A stretch of DNA of 64,000 bases from contig JAQGDQ010000762.1 of the NCBI GenBank assembly GCA_030141605.1, forward strand, positions 36,464 to 100,463, given 5' to 3'. The translations under genes were made by a program, and so were the position numbers. Positions 45,953 to 56,700 of this stretch are shown here, piece by piece (position 1 is the stretch's first letter; the number at the start of each line of letters is the position of its first letter). A model generated the notes under the pieces. It saw nothing but the letters and a program-made list of their open reading frames with translations, had not been told where the DNA came from and made no database searches. This DNA comes from Tubiluchus corallicola (Eukaryota > Priapulida > Priapulimorpha > Priapulimorphida > Tubiluchidae).

Positions 45953-48900
45953 CTATTTCAAAATTCTTCTGAATGTGAAATTAACTCTCGGTCCAAGTAT
46001 TTTTCTACGTATGGGCAGCGAGTGATACCAGAACATATTAGTTGGTGGGTTCATTAATAGTAAGAGTCCATGATTCAACAAAATTTTCACTGGGTTTATT
46101 GTTTTAGTTGCTGATTTTCCCCGAGAGGCTGCGTGACGAAGTATAAATTCCCTGGTTTCTCCAAGAGACAATGATGCAATAGGATAGGTTGGATCTAAGT
46201 CTTTCTCATCATCTCTGTGTTCTCCGATATGATCTAGTCCGTCTTTGTATCTTGAATTTTAGAGCAAAATATTTTCACAACTTTTTTACCAAAAAAACGG
46301 GGTGATAAATATTCAAATGTTAAACATTCAAATGATCAGGTTGAAGTTAATAACTAGCCACTTGTATCATAATCTCAGCAATGTTTTCAGCATCAAACAG
46401 TGTATTGACCATATAACTACAGGTCTTTGCAACACTGCAGTCCCAGCACTAAGCTGTTTTTATTTAATTGCCTTACAATCTCTGGTTTTGATAGAGTCGG
46501 TGAATTGTCTGTAACAAGACAGGTCGCTTCACTCTTTTAAACTTTCCGCACACTAGAGTATGGTGCATAGGTACCAAGATAACAGTTATACCACTGTTGA
46601 GCAATGAGTATTCTCCATTTACTAGCAGTTAAAGGAGGGAAATAAACTCTTTGAATAGAACTGCTACAAAAATACCATGGCCCACCATTCATGGATAATT
46701 TATGCATGAATTGATTTGCAGAACATTTTGGTATGAATTTTACAATTATATGGAATTTTTAGAAACATTGAATCAATTATCACACTCTTCGGTTTCATTT
46801 TAACATTTGTGTTTCTAGCATTAATATTGTAATTCGGCAAAATTGTATAACCATTTCGTGAATAATTTTGAACAAAATTATTAACACCAGAGAAAGACTA
46901 AGTTAATGGTACCTGTTGACTAGAACAAAATTGAACTTGCAACCACATGCTGTTTCAACGTCATGGCGTATTTTGCTAGTCAGTGTTGTCCATTCTTTTG
47001 CTGCTACAGTTATACCGGAAAATGTATAGCAAAGGCCTTTATCTCCAAACGCAACCTGAAATTTACATATTGTTAGCACATTGAAACTTTGCAACTTGTT
47101 AGGCACAGGCTTGTTGAAGACAGTACTGGAGTATTTGAGGTAGTGACCTAATTAAGTTAGTAACTATTTTTTGACAACTGGGACACCAGCATAAAAACAC
47201 AAAGACTAGCAACCCAACTCAGACTTGCTTGTTAAAAGTGTGAACTTGACTCAGACTCCTGATTTTAGAATGGTTAAATATAAGGAGTGATTCGAAACAT
47301 GACTTGACTGTGAGTCAGACAACATAAAAAAGACATATCCACAGATTCATACAGTTTTTAGCTATAAAGTTCAAATTTGCAACACTGTGCATCTGTCAAA
47401 GAAACTGTTTTAGTATACACCAAATGCACTTGCGGGTATAAGTGAAAATTTGTAGACTAGACAATTTACGATAAATTTATAATGATTAGTTACACCATTA
47501 ACACCTACAGCTGTAATTATTATTTTCATGTCTTATTTATAAACAAATAAACACAAAAATCCATTGTAACTCCAGTTTTCCATAGTGAAACAGTGGAAAA
47601 TACAATTAATACAATTTAGCATGAGAGATACTTGAATCATTGGCTTAATTGGACTTGAGCTTGAAGTGAAAGATTCGAACTTGACTCAAACTCGAGTTTG
47701 GAAAACTTAAAAACTTAAAACTCAGCTTGTACTCATATGCTGAACAACTTGGAGTCGTTGCTCCAAACTTACAGAGGCTGTAGACTCATCTTCAAAAACA
47801 TTGGTTTAAGACTAGTAGCAGAATAGAATGACTTATGGTAAGAGAGGCTGAGGAACTACCTTGGAACAAATATCTTAATGACAGTCAAATTATTTAAACA
47901 GCTAATGAGCAATAGTCCATGAGCTACATCTGATTTTTGTACCACGGGGTGTCAAATTGAAACGTTGTTTTGACATGTTTTCACGAAAGGCACATGTCTG
48001 CAGGTGAAAAAAATTTTGGCACCAAGCTTGGAATAGTAGCTTAGTGGTAGTAATCAATATCTGAAATCGCTTTGTATGATTCATGACTGGGACTAAAAAT
48101 TATATAAGCAAAAGTAAACTGCGATATTATTTGGTTTTTGAAAAAGTGCTCATTTACTACAAATAGTCACTCAAAATATTGGAATATATTATACATACTC
48201 TATAATTATATTATAATCATTTATGTGCTAGTACGTTAATTAAATGGGCATGTTCAGTGGCCAAAACATCCCAATGAGTAGGACGTACATGCATTACAGA
48301 AGACAAGAAAATTATGAAATAAAAAAACAGAATTATTAAGTCAGGCTCTGAAAAACTTCACATTCAGATTGACTAGCTGAACATGACGAAAAAACCTCAG
48401 CAAAGGCAGCCTATATACGCATGTGAGCTGAAAATACCAGTGTTTTGTTTCTTTGTGTCTCATGTGTTTACTCATTATATAAATTAATGTAACTGTCTTT
48501 TGTAATGTGTGTACATTCTAATAAGTTAACTGTAATTAAGTCAATTCTCGAAAGTGGTGATGACAAGTCACGGGCATATGGTTGTCCTTTTTCCGGAAAG
48601 AGTTATATGTTTTTCTGCCTTTATGTCGTAACTTTTCTTTCTGGTCATGCATGACGTCTAGCTGAAGTATCTAAGCTTTAATCGTGTGTACCTGATAGCA
48701 GGTTTTGATGGACTGGTGTCTGTGGATCATCAGTGGATGTAGCCAGAATCTAGATAATGAAATCAAATTACTAACAGTGTGGCAGCTAAGGTAAACAGTT
48801 GCCATGGCAACCAATTCAGAATAAATGATCCTTTTAAATTTTCACTCATATATGGTAACCATGGCTTGACACCAATAAATACCTCCAAAAATGCAGTGAC

Positions 48901-50743
48901 TGTGTGGTTATTAAGATAAACAGTTGTCATGGCAGCCAACTTATGGTAAATATTAACTAACGTTTGACTACAGCAAATACAGTCAAAAACAGAAGAGTAT
49001 ATTATTGCAAGAGATGGTATCAGTCTTGGAAGAAGTGCAAGTACACAGGCACTTTTCTAAACACCAAAGATGATATTAAAAGTAGAAAGCAACAAGCAAT
49101 GCATGCTTTTCTTCAGCACAAGAATGTATTAACTAGCAAGAAATTAAGTCTTAACATAAGACTTCGATTATTTAATGCTTACCATTACCAGTATATTTAT
49201 AAAAGCGAAATGTGGGGTTTCACGATTACGATTACTCAAGAAAAGCAGATTGACACAAATCATAGAAGTCGTCTAAGGAAAGTTTTTACAGATAAAATGG
49301 CCATACATAATCAAAAATGAAGATTTATACCAAATGAAGCACCAGTAAGAATTGTCTTAAAGGAAGCCTTAAAACCTTGCAAAAAACAACTTGGATAGCT
49401 AAGATAAGTAAAGATCTTCAATAACTTCAACCAAATCTATCTTTAGGAGTAGAATTTATTTTGTCAGCTGCAGATAGAAGTGGGTGGAATACTCTAATAA
49501 ATGTTGATGCCTGAGTGCCTACAATAGGTGGAATGAGACTTTGAAGGAGAAGAAGAAATTCTAAGACTACTATTTACGTAATGGTGCCAAATAAACTTAG
49601 TGTCAAATTTACACAGGATAGGACCTTTGATAATTTAAGGTTAAACAATTATTATTACTCATTGTTCAAATATGTAGTTAAGATCTGCAAAGTCAAAAAG
49701 AATAGAAAGCTGTTTGCCAGCAGTTGGATCAGATTCGGATGGGGCATTTTCTGTCACCAATATGCCGAAGCCATTGAACTTCAAAACCAAAATTTTGTAA
49801 AACATCACCAACTAAATCACTAAAATTATAGATCTATTTTGTGCAGGTATTAGTTAATTTTGCAAGTTTAAAGTTTAGAAGAATTGAAGAAAAAGTTTTA
49901 TTTGAGTATAAATATGCAAGATAACATCACAACTGTCCCACTGGCAACTAGGGTTTCATCTGATTTGTGCCTTGACATATACAAATAAACACACAGTAGT
50001 TTTGGGCATCAATGTAACAGGGACACCTGTTTGAGCCAACTTTGGCTGCTAAATTTTAATTAGTAGAGTAGTTATAGTATTTTTGTGCATGTATGAGATT
50101 TTCAGTGGGGTTCAAATTTTAGGACCTTTTCACCTCTGAATCTGATCTGATGACTTAATATATACTGGTTTGTAAGTGGTATATTTACATAAGACATAAA
50201 AATTTTAACATTTTATGTTGTCATGAGTGGTACTAATTGAGTCAATGTTTCAAAAAAATATTGCAGTTTTTTTCTTACTCCATATCCTCCAGCTTCAGAG
50301 AGTGACTACTACCACTAATTCGTCATATTCTGGCATTTAGCTCACGGATTGTTAATGCTATCTGGTTAACATAGAATAACAAAATAATTAAGACAAAGAG
50401 GTTATCAAAATTTATAAAGAATTATCATATTATAAAGAATATATCTGTTTAAATAAATTAAACTTGCCTGTTTTCGAGGAATGCTATGATATTTGCCAAA
50501 TACTTTTATCTTTGTTAGGTCGCTAGAATAATAGTTAATAGATGATTCACAGGCTTCTAAAAGGGGATCTGCCTCTGACTTTGTATAAAGCTGTAATATG
50601 GAACAGTCCAAATTTTCACGTATAATTTTTATCCATTTCCGTCCACAATAGCCATGAGATGGTTCTTGTTCTGCTTCATCATCATCATTTCTTGAAATTT
50701 TGCGCTTCCCTGAGATTTTTTGAACAGTGGAAATGCCTGCCAT
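45953..50743 (-). CDS. ALKBH2: ALKBH2, AlkB-type Fe(II)/2-oxoglutarate DNA demethylase, three exons, complete
   Basis: Directly reverses 1-methyladenine and 3-methylcytosine damage in nuclear DNA. Exons on the minus strand are 50743-50468, 47055-46913 and 46250-45953; phases 0 and 2 agree and give 238 residues (human 261). Diagnostic segments are KVFGKYHSIPRKQ (exon 1), YTFSG and FNFVLVNRYKDG (junction of exons 2 and 3) and HIGEHRDDE. Iron ligands are H151, D153 and H216 (WYHSLP); the 2-oxoglutarate-binding region RVNFTFR has R228 and R234. The N-terminus is basic (KRKISRN), suiting nuclear import. Intron 1 has a GC donor (CAG|GCAAGT), the only placement that keeps frame and family sequence. 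Intron 1 (3.4 kb) carries a LINE fragment. The start ATG has a fair context and matches homolog length. Identity is certain. Confidence 0.96.
47056..50467 (-). other. ALKBH2 intron 1
   Basis: 3.4 kb. It contains a LINE fragment at 48,960-49,570 and a zone at 47,190-47,780 where CTTGACTCAGACTC-like words recur, possibly an old MITE. The rest holds nothing I recognise. Confidence 0.7.
48960..49570 (+). mobile_element. LINE C-terminal fragment in ALKBH2 intron 1
   Basis: The frame 48,964-49,320 contains TGTFLNTKDDIKSRKQQAMH, then KKLSLNIRLRLFNAY, then SEMWGF. This is the LGxxLdxxxdIxxRkxxA ... K.LSlxxKlRlfnA ... ExW block after the RT core of LINEs that end in this fashion. The tail (FILSAADRSGWNTLIN) follows in another frame to about 49,515. 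It is antisense to ALKBH2 and dead. Confidence 0.8.
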
Positions 50744-50934
50744 TTAAGTGCAGCAATCTAAAACTGAAAAACTGTTTATTAAAAAGAAAACATTAACCTT
50801 GGAGTCTTGGACTAGCCTGCAACAAAGTACCAATTTAATTTTTCAGTACCGTGTATCATTTTATATATGATGATAAGTGGTGCGGGAGCCCATAGGAGCA
50901 ACAAACAGGTGCAAAATACAGAAAACATTGTAAT

Positions 50935-51285
50935 GCTAGTGTTTTTGACAATGGCAAAATTTTGGCCCACCCGGGGTCGCCAAAGGTCATCAACACGGAA
51001 TGTCTCAAGCATATCGAGTAATATATCAAATTAAAGCTTGGGTTGAGGCAAGTTTGACACTAACAAAATTTAATGCTGGTCCACATGGGATCATTTAAAG
51101 GTCATCTACAAGGAATCTCTCAAATAGTTTGTGTAATATATCAAATTAAAGCTTAGGGCGAGGTGGATTTGACACTGCCACATTTTGGCCCAGCTGGGGT
51201 TACCTAAAGGACATCTACAGGGAATGTGTCAAACATATTTTGTAAGATATTCAAATAAAGTGTATGCCAAGGCGGTTTGACATGG
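50935..51285. repeat. ~115-bp tandem repeat, three diverged copies
   Basis: Each unit has TTTGGCCCA.C.GGGGT, AAAGGTCATCTACA.GGAAT, TCAAA.ATA.T..GTAATAT and ATCAAATTAAAGCTT. The last block lies at 51,026, 51,141 and about 51,250, giving a period of about 115. It is just upstream of the ALKBH2 start codon. Confidence 0.85.
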
Positions 51286-51572
51286 TTCATTAAAACATCG
51301 AACGTCACCATCATTTTACATAATATTATATAATATAAGGGACTGCTGTAACACCGTAATTGACGGTCTAGTTTCCGCGCACCACGCAGTACCATTGTAC
51401 CAAAACAGCGGATTATCGATCATACTACATGCATCGGACTATTAATATTGTCATAATTACAGCATTTGAAGAATCAAATTATTAATTTGTTATTATTATA
51501 GCAGGTAAACCTGGCAGAATTCGACAAAAAGATTTCTTTCTAACCTATTCTAGTTGAATAAAAAACACAGAT

Positions 51573-51660
51573 CGCAAGCCGCCTCCACCGCAACACACAT
51601 TCTCATAAACGCTCGCAGCAAACCGCTACAGCCACATTATACAGCATGTAAACAAACGTG
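51573..51660 (+). repeat. Dispersed repeat shared with 62,780-62,880
   Basis: GCAAGC.GC ... TCTCATAAACGCTCGCAGCAA ... GCTACAG matches the segment near 62,790 (TCTCACAAACACTCGCTGCAA). The homology is about 85 bp with scattered differences, so two copies of one repeat family lie in this window. Confidence 0.6.
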
Positions 51661-51682
51661 AAAGACAGGGAGAATCAGTATT

Positions 51683-51860
51683 TTGGTACGAGAAAATATT
51701 GATATAGGGAAGATTTGCTAGTAAGAATTTTTGATACGCGAAAATTTTAGTATCAGGAAAATTTGCTACTAGGAATTTTTAGTACATGGAAATTTCAGCA
51801 CTGGGAAAATTGAGTACAGTGAAAATGCGGATACTGGTAAATACAGTACTGGCGAATAAT
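51683..51860. repeat. Degenerate 18-20-bp minisatellite
   Basis: About eight to nine units of the form TAGTAC..GGAAAATTT recur (for example TTAGTATCAGGAAAATTTG and TTTAGTACATGGAAATTTC). Copies are diverged but the period is clear. Confidence 0.75.
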
Positions 51861-53299
51861 CTTATTGCTGAACCTTTCTAAGGTTTCCTCAAAATAATAT
51901 TGAAATAAGCTCAGCTTTCCTAGAGACTTGACTTTCCCTTTAATAACAAATTAACACAAAATACAACGATATTTTAACAGATTAATATATCTCAGACAAT
52001 TATACTAAAGCAAAGTAAATTTACCTGTAGTGGGTGTTAGACTACAAAAATGTTCCCCTTTATACACATCATAACACCAAACAAATAATATAGCTAATCA
52101 GTGTTGCAGCAGAATAATTTCTGACAGAAACGACGGTGTTTAAAAAACTAGATCATACAGTTAAAAAGTTATCACTACTAATTTTAATGCGAACTAAATA
52201 CACACGCTAAGTCGTGCAGACGCCAATTTAGTTTACAATTGCAGTATGACTCTGAAGCAGTGTTGCTGTTTATCCGATAACTATAGGAACATACAATAAT
52301 TTGAGGCTTCGAATTCATGATACCGTCTGTGAAATTACGGAGTTTCCTGTGTCTATGGTTTTTGGTGACGACTGGAATAAAAATTGGTTAAAATGGCGTT
52401 TAAGTATATTAAATAATAGATTGAAATCCTAATTAACGGCGGGCGTGCCCAACTATTGATGACGAACTAACAATTTCAACAGCCAAAATATTCCACGAGT
52501 GTGTTGCACGTGTTTGCGAAAGCAAAAATTGAAATACAGTGCTACTGCAAGATCTTCAGTGTGTTGTACTAAAATTAGGCAAGTTTTAAGACAAAAATTC
52601 AAATTTACCGCTGTGTTCACGCATAAGCTGTCGAACATGTGTAGTTCGTCAGAAACTAACACATCTGAACTGACAGGTACAGCACCTGTTTTTTGTGCAA
52701 TGCATTTCCAAAATGCAGGCGCTAGTGCTGTTCTAACCAGCGAATGGTGAAATGCATGTAACAGCGAAGAACTAGTGGTGCAAACGCGAAATTGTGTTTG
52801 TGTAGCAATAATTCCTTCACGTAAGTCATTAAATTTTTTGAGAAAATAGTATGTTCCATTTCAGTACTTTAAAGAGTAGATTGATTTGACCTACAGTTTA
52901 AGATTGGGTTCGGTTTTGCTTTAACCTTGGACTCCAGCTTGGCATTCAGTACTATGTATGGAGAACCATTGTTTTCAAGGTTTCATCTGATTTTCCGGAA
53001 TAGTGCATAAAGGAACCATGCACTCACGGAATGCTCAGATGCCCAGAAATAACAGCACTACTAACTGGATATGGAGCCCAACTAAAATAGGATTGTCCTC
53101 TACATGCCTGAGATAAAATCTGTAACTTACCATACAGCTGTAATCTTAAATGTCAATAATTGATGAAACTTTTCTAATTGTTACAAACGCCAGTATAAAT
53201 AAATGTTCTCCCAGCAGTTGCCAGCTGATGCTCAGTAACCCACTTTGCAGCCTCAGTTGTCATTTATGTGAAAAGAGATGGACAGGCGATTTTCATACC

Positions 53300-53625
53300 A
53301 AACACTAGACATCCGGCACGCGTATGCTTTATAGATAAAAATCAGTTTATATTGCTTTCAATGCACCCATTTATTAGACCAGCGTTATGCGTTATTTTTT
53401 CTGCAGCTACTTTCGATCTTTTTTTATACACAGCTAGTCCGCAGGTGGATAATGCATAACGTCTCCGGACGTGGTAAACACCGCTTTGCATTATTGCATA
53501 AAAATCACTTCGTACTGTTTTCAGTGATGCCCTTTATCAGACCAGCAGTAATGCGTAATTTTTTCGCAACTATTTTTATTGAGGTTGTTTATGCGCAGCT
53601 GGATATGCAAAATGTGTCTGATAAA
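53300..53625. repeat. ~163-bp direct duplication upstream of the tectonic gene
   Basis: The first copy, at about 53,300-53,462, matches the second, at about 53,463-53,625. Shared blocks are GATAAAAATCAGTTT versus CATAAAAATCACTTC, TTTATTAGACCAGC versus TTTATCAGACCAGC (53,370 and 53,533) and GCGTTATTTTTTCTGCA versus GCGTAATTTTTTCGCA. It ends about 90 bp before the tectonic start codon. Confidence 0.8.
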
Positions 53626-53714
53626 CACAGCGGTTACAGTTTTGGCAATAAATTAAATAAAATTGACGCTTTGAATCGTCGGATAGTTTGGGAATATTTT
53701 TTGATACTAGTAAG

Positions 53715-56700
53715 ATGGCGGCAATTTTAACAGATATTGTAAAAATGAAAGATGTGAAAATTTTTTTAATGTCCGTTTTATATCTTCTTATTCTTACGGC
53801 CGCTTCTGTAAAAATACGTGCACAAGACATTAGTGTGAATGAGCAAAATGAAAATGTTACGCAAGCGTTAAATATTACCGGAATGTCAGTGTTAAATAGA
53901 ACTCCAGACGACTCTGTTTTTAATGAAAATCAAAATGTAACAAATGGTGCGATGACTATTGTCAATACCACGGATATGCCGTTTTTAAACGCGACTGGCA
54001 ACAGTTATGAAAGCGTCACTACAATAGATAATTTAACGACGACTGAAAGTATAGCCAAAGTAAATTTGACTAGTACAACGTTAAAGCCAAAGCTTCGCAC
54101 TCATTTACCTGCTGATACAGGTAGTTCTAGCATTTAATAGTAAAACAGCAATGGTAATTGTTAGTAGTTAGTAGTAAAATTTTCATCAAAATCTGCTTGT
54201 TTTGCTAATAGCATATGTGAGAGAATTGAATTTTGTGTATTATTTATCAGTAATTCAATCACTAATTGTAACATGAACAGAGAAATTTTACCTTTACTCG
54301 TAAGCATATGTACTAAACAAAATACAGTAATTTCAATTACCCAAAGTAGTTCCCCCACATAGAGCATATCTTACATTGCAATATTTTTTTGATTTAGATT
54401 TATTATATACAATGCCAATGTGTTCATGGACATACAGAACAATATGTAACATACAAATTTTATAAATCAGCAGCACACAAAGACACGTCAAGTCAACACC
54501 ATAAGAAAACTTGTGCAGTGTTAACTTAATAAAAGGCATGAATAAATATGGAAAAAAGATAATTTAAAGAAAAAAATGCAGATGTTGAGCACAAAAATGA
54601 GAAAATGGATGAAAGTTATTGATGAGAATGATATATGCATAATTTTCAAAATTCAGTTAATCTAAATTAGAGTGGGGTTGGCATGCGAAAATCAAGAATT
54701 ACCGAACATCAATACAGACAATACTAAAAGAAGATAACACACAGACATGCAGGGCAGGTATAAATTGTCTATACACACACTCTCATAGTTGCTTCACACG
54801 CTTGCATACAATGTAATCAATTCTTTCTCTCATGCACACATATTGTCTACATACATGTATACACAACCACTTACTCATACACTCGCACACAATGAAGTCA
54901 GTCATTCTGTCATGCACACAATCATATTAATTACTGTAATTATGTGTCTATGTACTAAAGATATATTTCTTCAATTTTTTTTCGAAATATATGAATAGAA
55001 TTTGCAAGTTTTAAGTTCTAGGTTCAGTATTGGAAATGAATTGTTTTCCTACATTGGTTCTTAGCTGAATAATACTATATTGATTAAATCGAGTGTTGTA
55101 TATTTTATTGTTTATTTTAACAGGATTGTAAAAATAGTGGGAAAAGGTAGAAGTGAGTTTTAAACATAAAAATTGAAACGTTATAATATGCTAAATCATC
55201 TAATTTTAAAACTTTACAGCTTTAAAAGTCAAAGTTATTAACTTTTGCATGTTTAGGGAGGTTATATACAACTCGGATAAATTTCCTTTGCAGTCTTTTA
55301 AGATTCGTTATGCTATAGGGGTAAGTTGAATCCCAAGAACTGACTGAATTACTAATTACTGAAGTATTGATGAGTTATATGCATAGTGTAACTAACAGGG
55401 CAGCAGAAAGACTCTGCCTAATATGGGAAGTTATTCCAATATTTTTAGCAGTTTTTGTGTTTATCATGTTAGTATGTGGATTCCAACTCAAATTCTTATT
55501 AATTATCACCCCAAGAAACGTAATTTAGGAAACACGCTCAATGTAAGTATCATCAATTACAAGCTGCTTATTTGTTAGAAGAGGCTTATTTCTTGATAGA
55601 AATAAGACAAACCTAGTTTTGTTGGGATTAAGTGATAACTTATTTTTCTTTTAATCAGACAGATATAAGGTCAAGAGCATTATTTAGACTAGTGATTAGT
55701 GTTGGCAATAATATAGTTGTGTCATCATCTTATAGAATAAGTTTAATATTGTTTTGAATATTAATGATATTATTGTAACAAAATATAGGCTTACACAATT
55801 GTAGGCCTACTCACTAAGTGCTTATTATATGCCTTCTTTATGATCAATGAATTGAGATAACGCAATTCAATTGTATTTCCATCTTAGTTTCACAAACACA
55901 GAAATTACTGCAGCACTGTTATTTGTGGACTATATTAGTGTGAGTGAAAGACATGTAAATCGAATTCTTCGCAAATTGTGACTTGTAACTGACAGATGTT
56001 ACAGTATCTCAACTATTTTATTATAATACCAAGTAGAAAAACATAAAAAACTTAAACATAATTTTGCCACGTTTTTTATTATTCAAAGTTCACAAACATT
56101 AACTGAACGATTTACAATTTATCGCCGATTACGGTATATATTACAGAGCCTTGAAAATCACTTTTATCCAAACTGGCAAAAATTTACCCAAGAAATAAAA
56201 ACAATATCTTTATCTCGGTGAATTTCGACTAAGTTGTATCTAAACAAAATTTAATTAAATGATAAAAAGGAACGAAGTGAAATAACACTTAGACAACTTT
56301 TACAAATTTTCGCCTTGTGGTTCAGTATTGAGGAAACAATTCAAATCAACACTGAAGAAGTTCACGGGACAGGACATTTGATCACCAGTTTTCCCGCTAA
56401 AATGTTCGGCACAGTGAAAAATGACCCAAAAGCTTCCATAACCTCATATATGTCTAGTACTAAACGATGGCGCCAAAGCATTCCGCGTTGAGCAGGTTGC
56501 GAAAATGTTATGATACCCAAAAGTTCACATTTCAGCTTCATTAAGTAATTAAATTTAAATATCATTAAGCCCGTCTGCCAACAAAAGGTTTAAACTTAGC
56601 AATAAACAGGAATTTTTTTTAAAATTCTAAAATGAAACACATATTTTTCAAAGAGAACAATCAAAATTATTATATGATGTCCATCTCCCTGAAATGGGCT

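Larger units (their letters stand above)
50744..53714. other. Head-to-head interval between ALKBH2 and the tectonic gene
   Basis: Nearly 3 kb that must hold both promoters. It contains three sets of tandem repeats, at 50,935-51,285, 51,683-51,860 and 53,300-53,625. I see no conserved coding segment. Confidence 0.6.

Noticed and set aside
53268-53730. Two similar open frames upstream of the tectonic gene
   Set aside because: Their similarity comes from the 163-bp DNA duplication; the frames differ between copies and contain no conserved domain.
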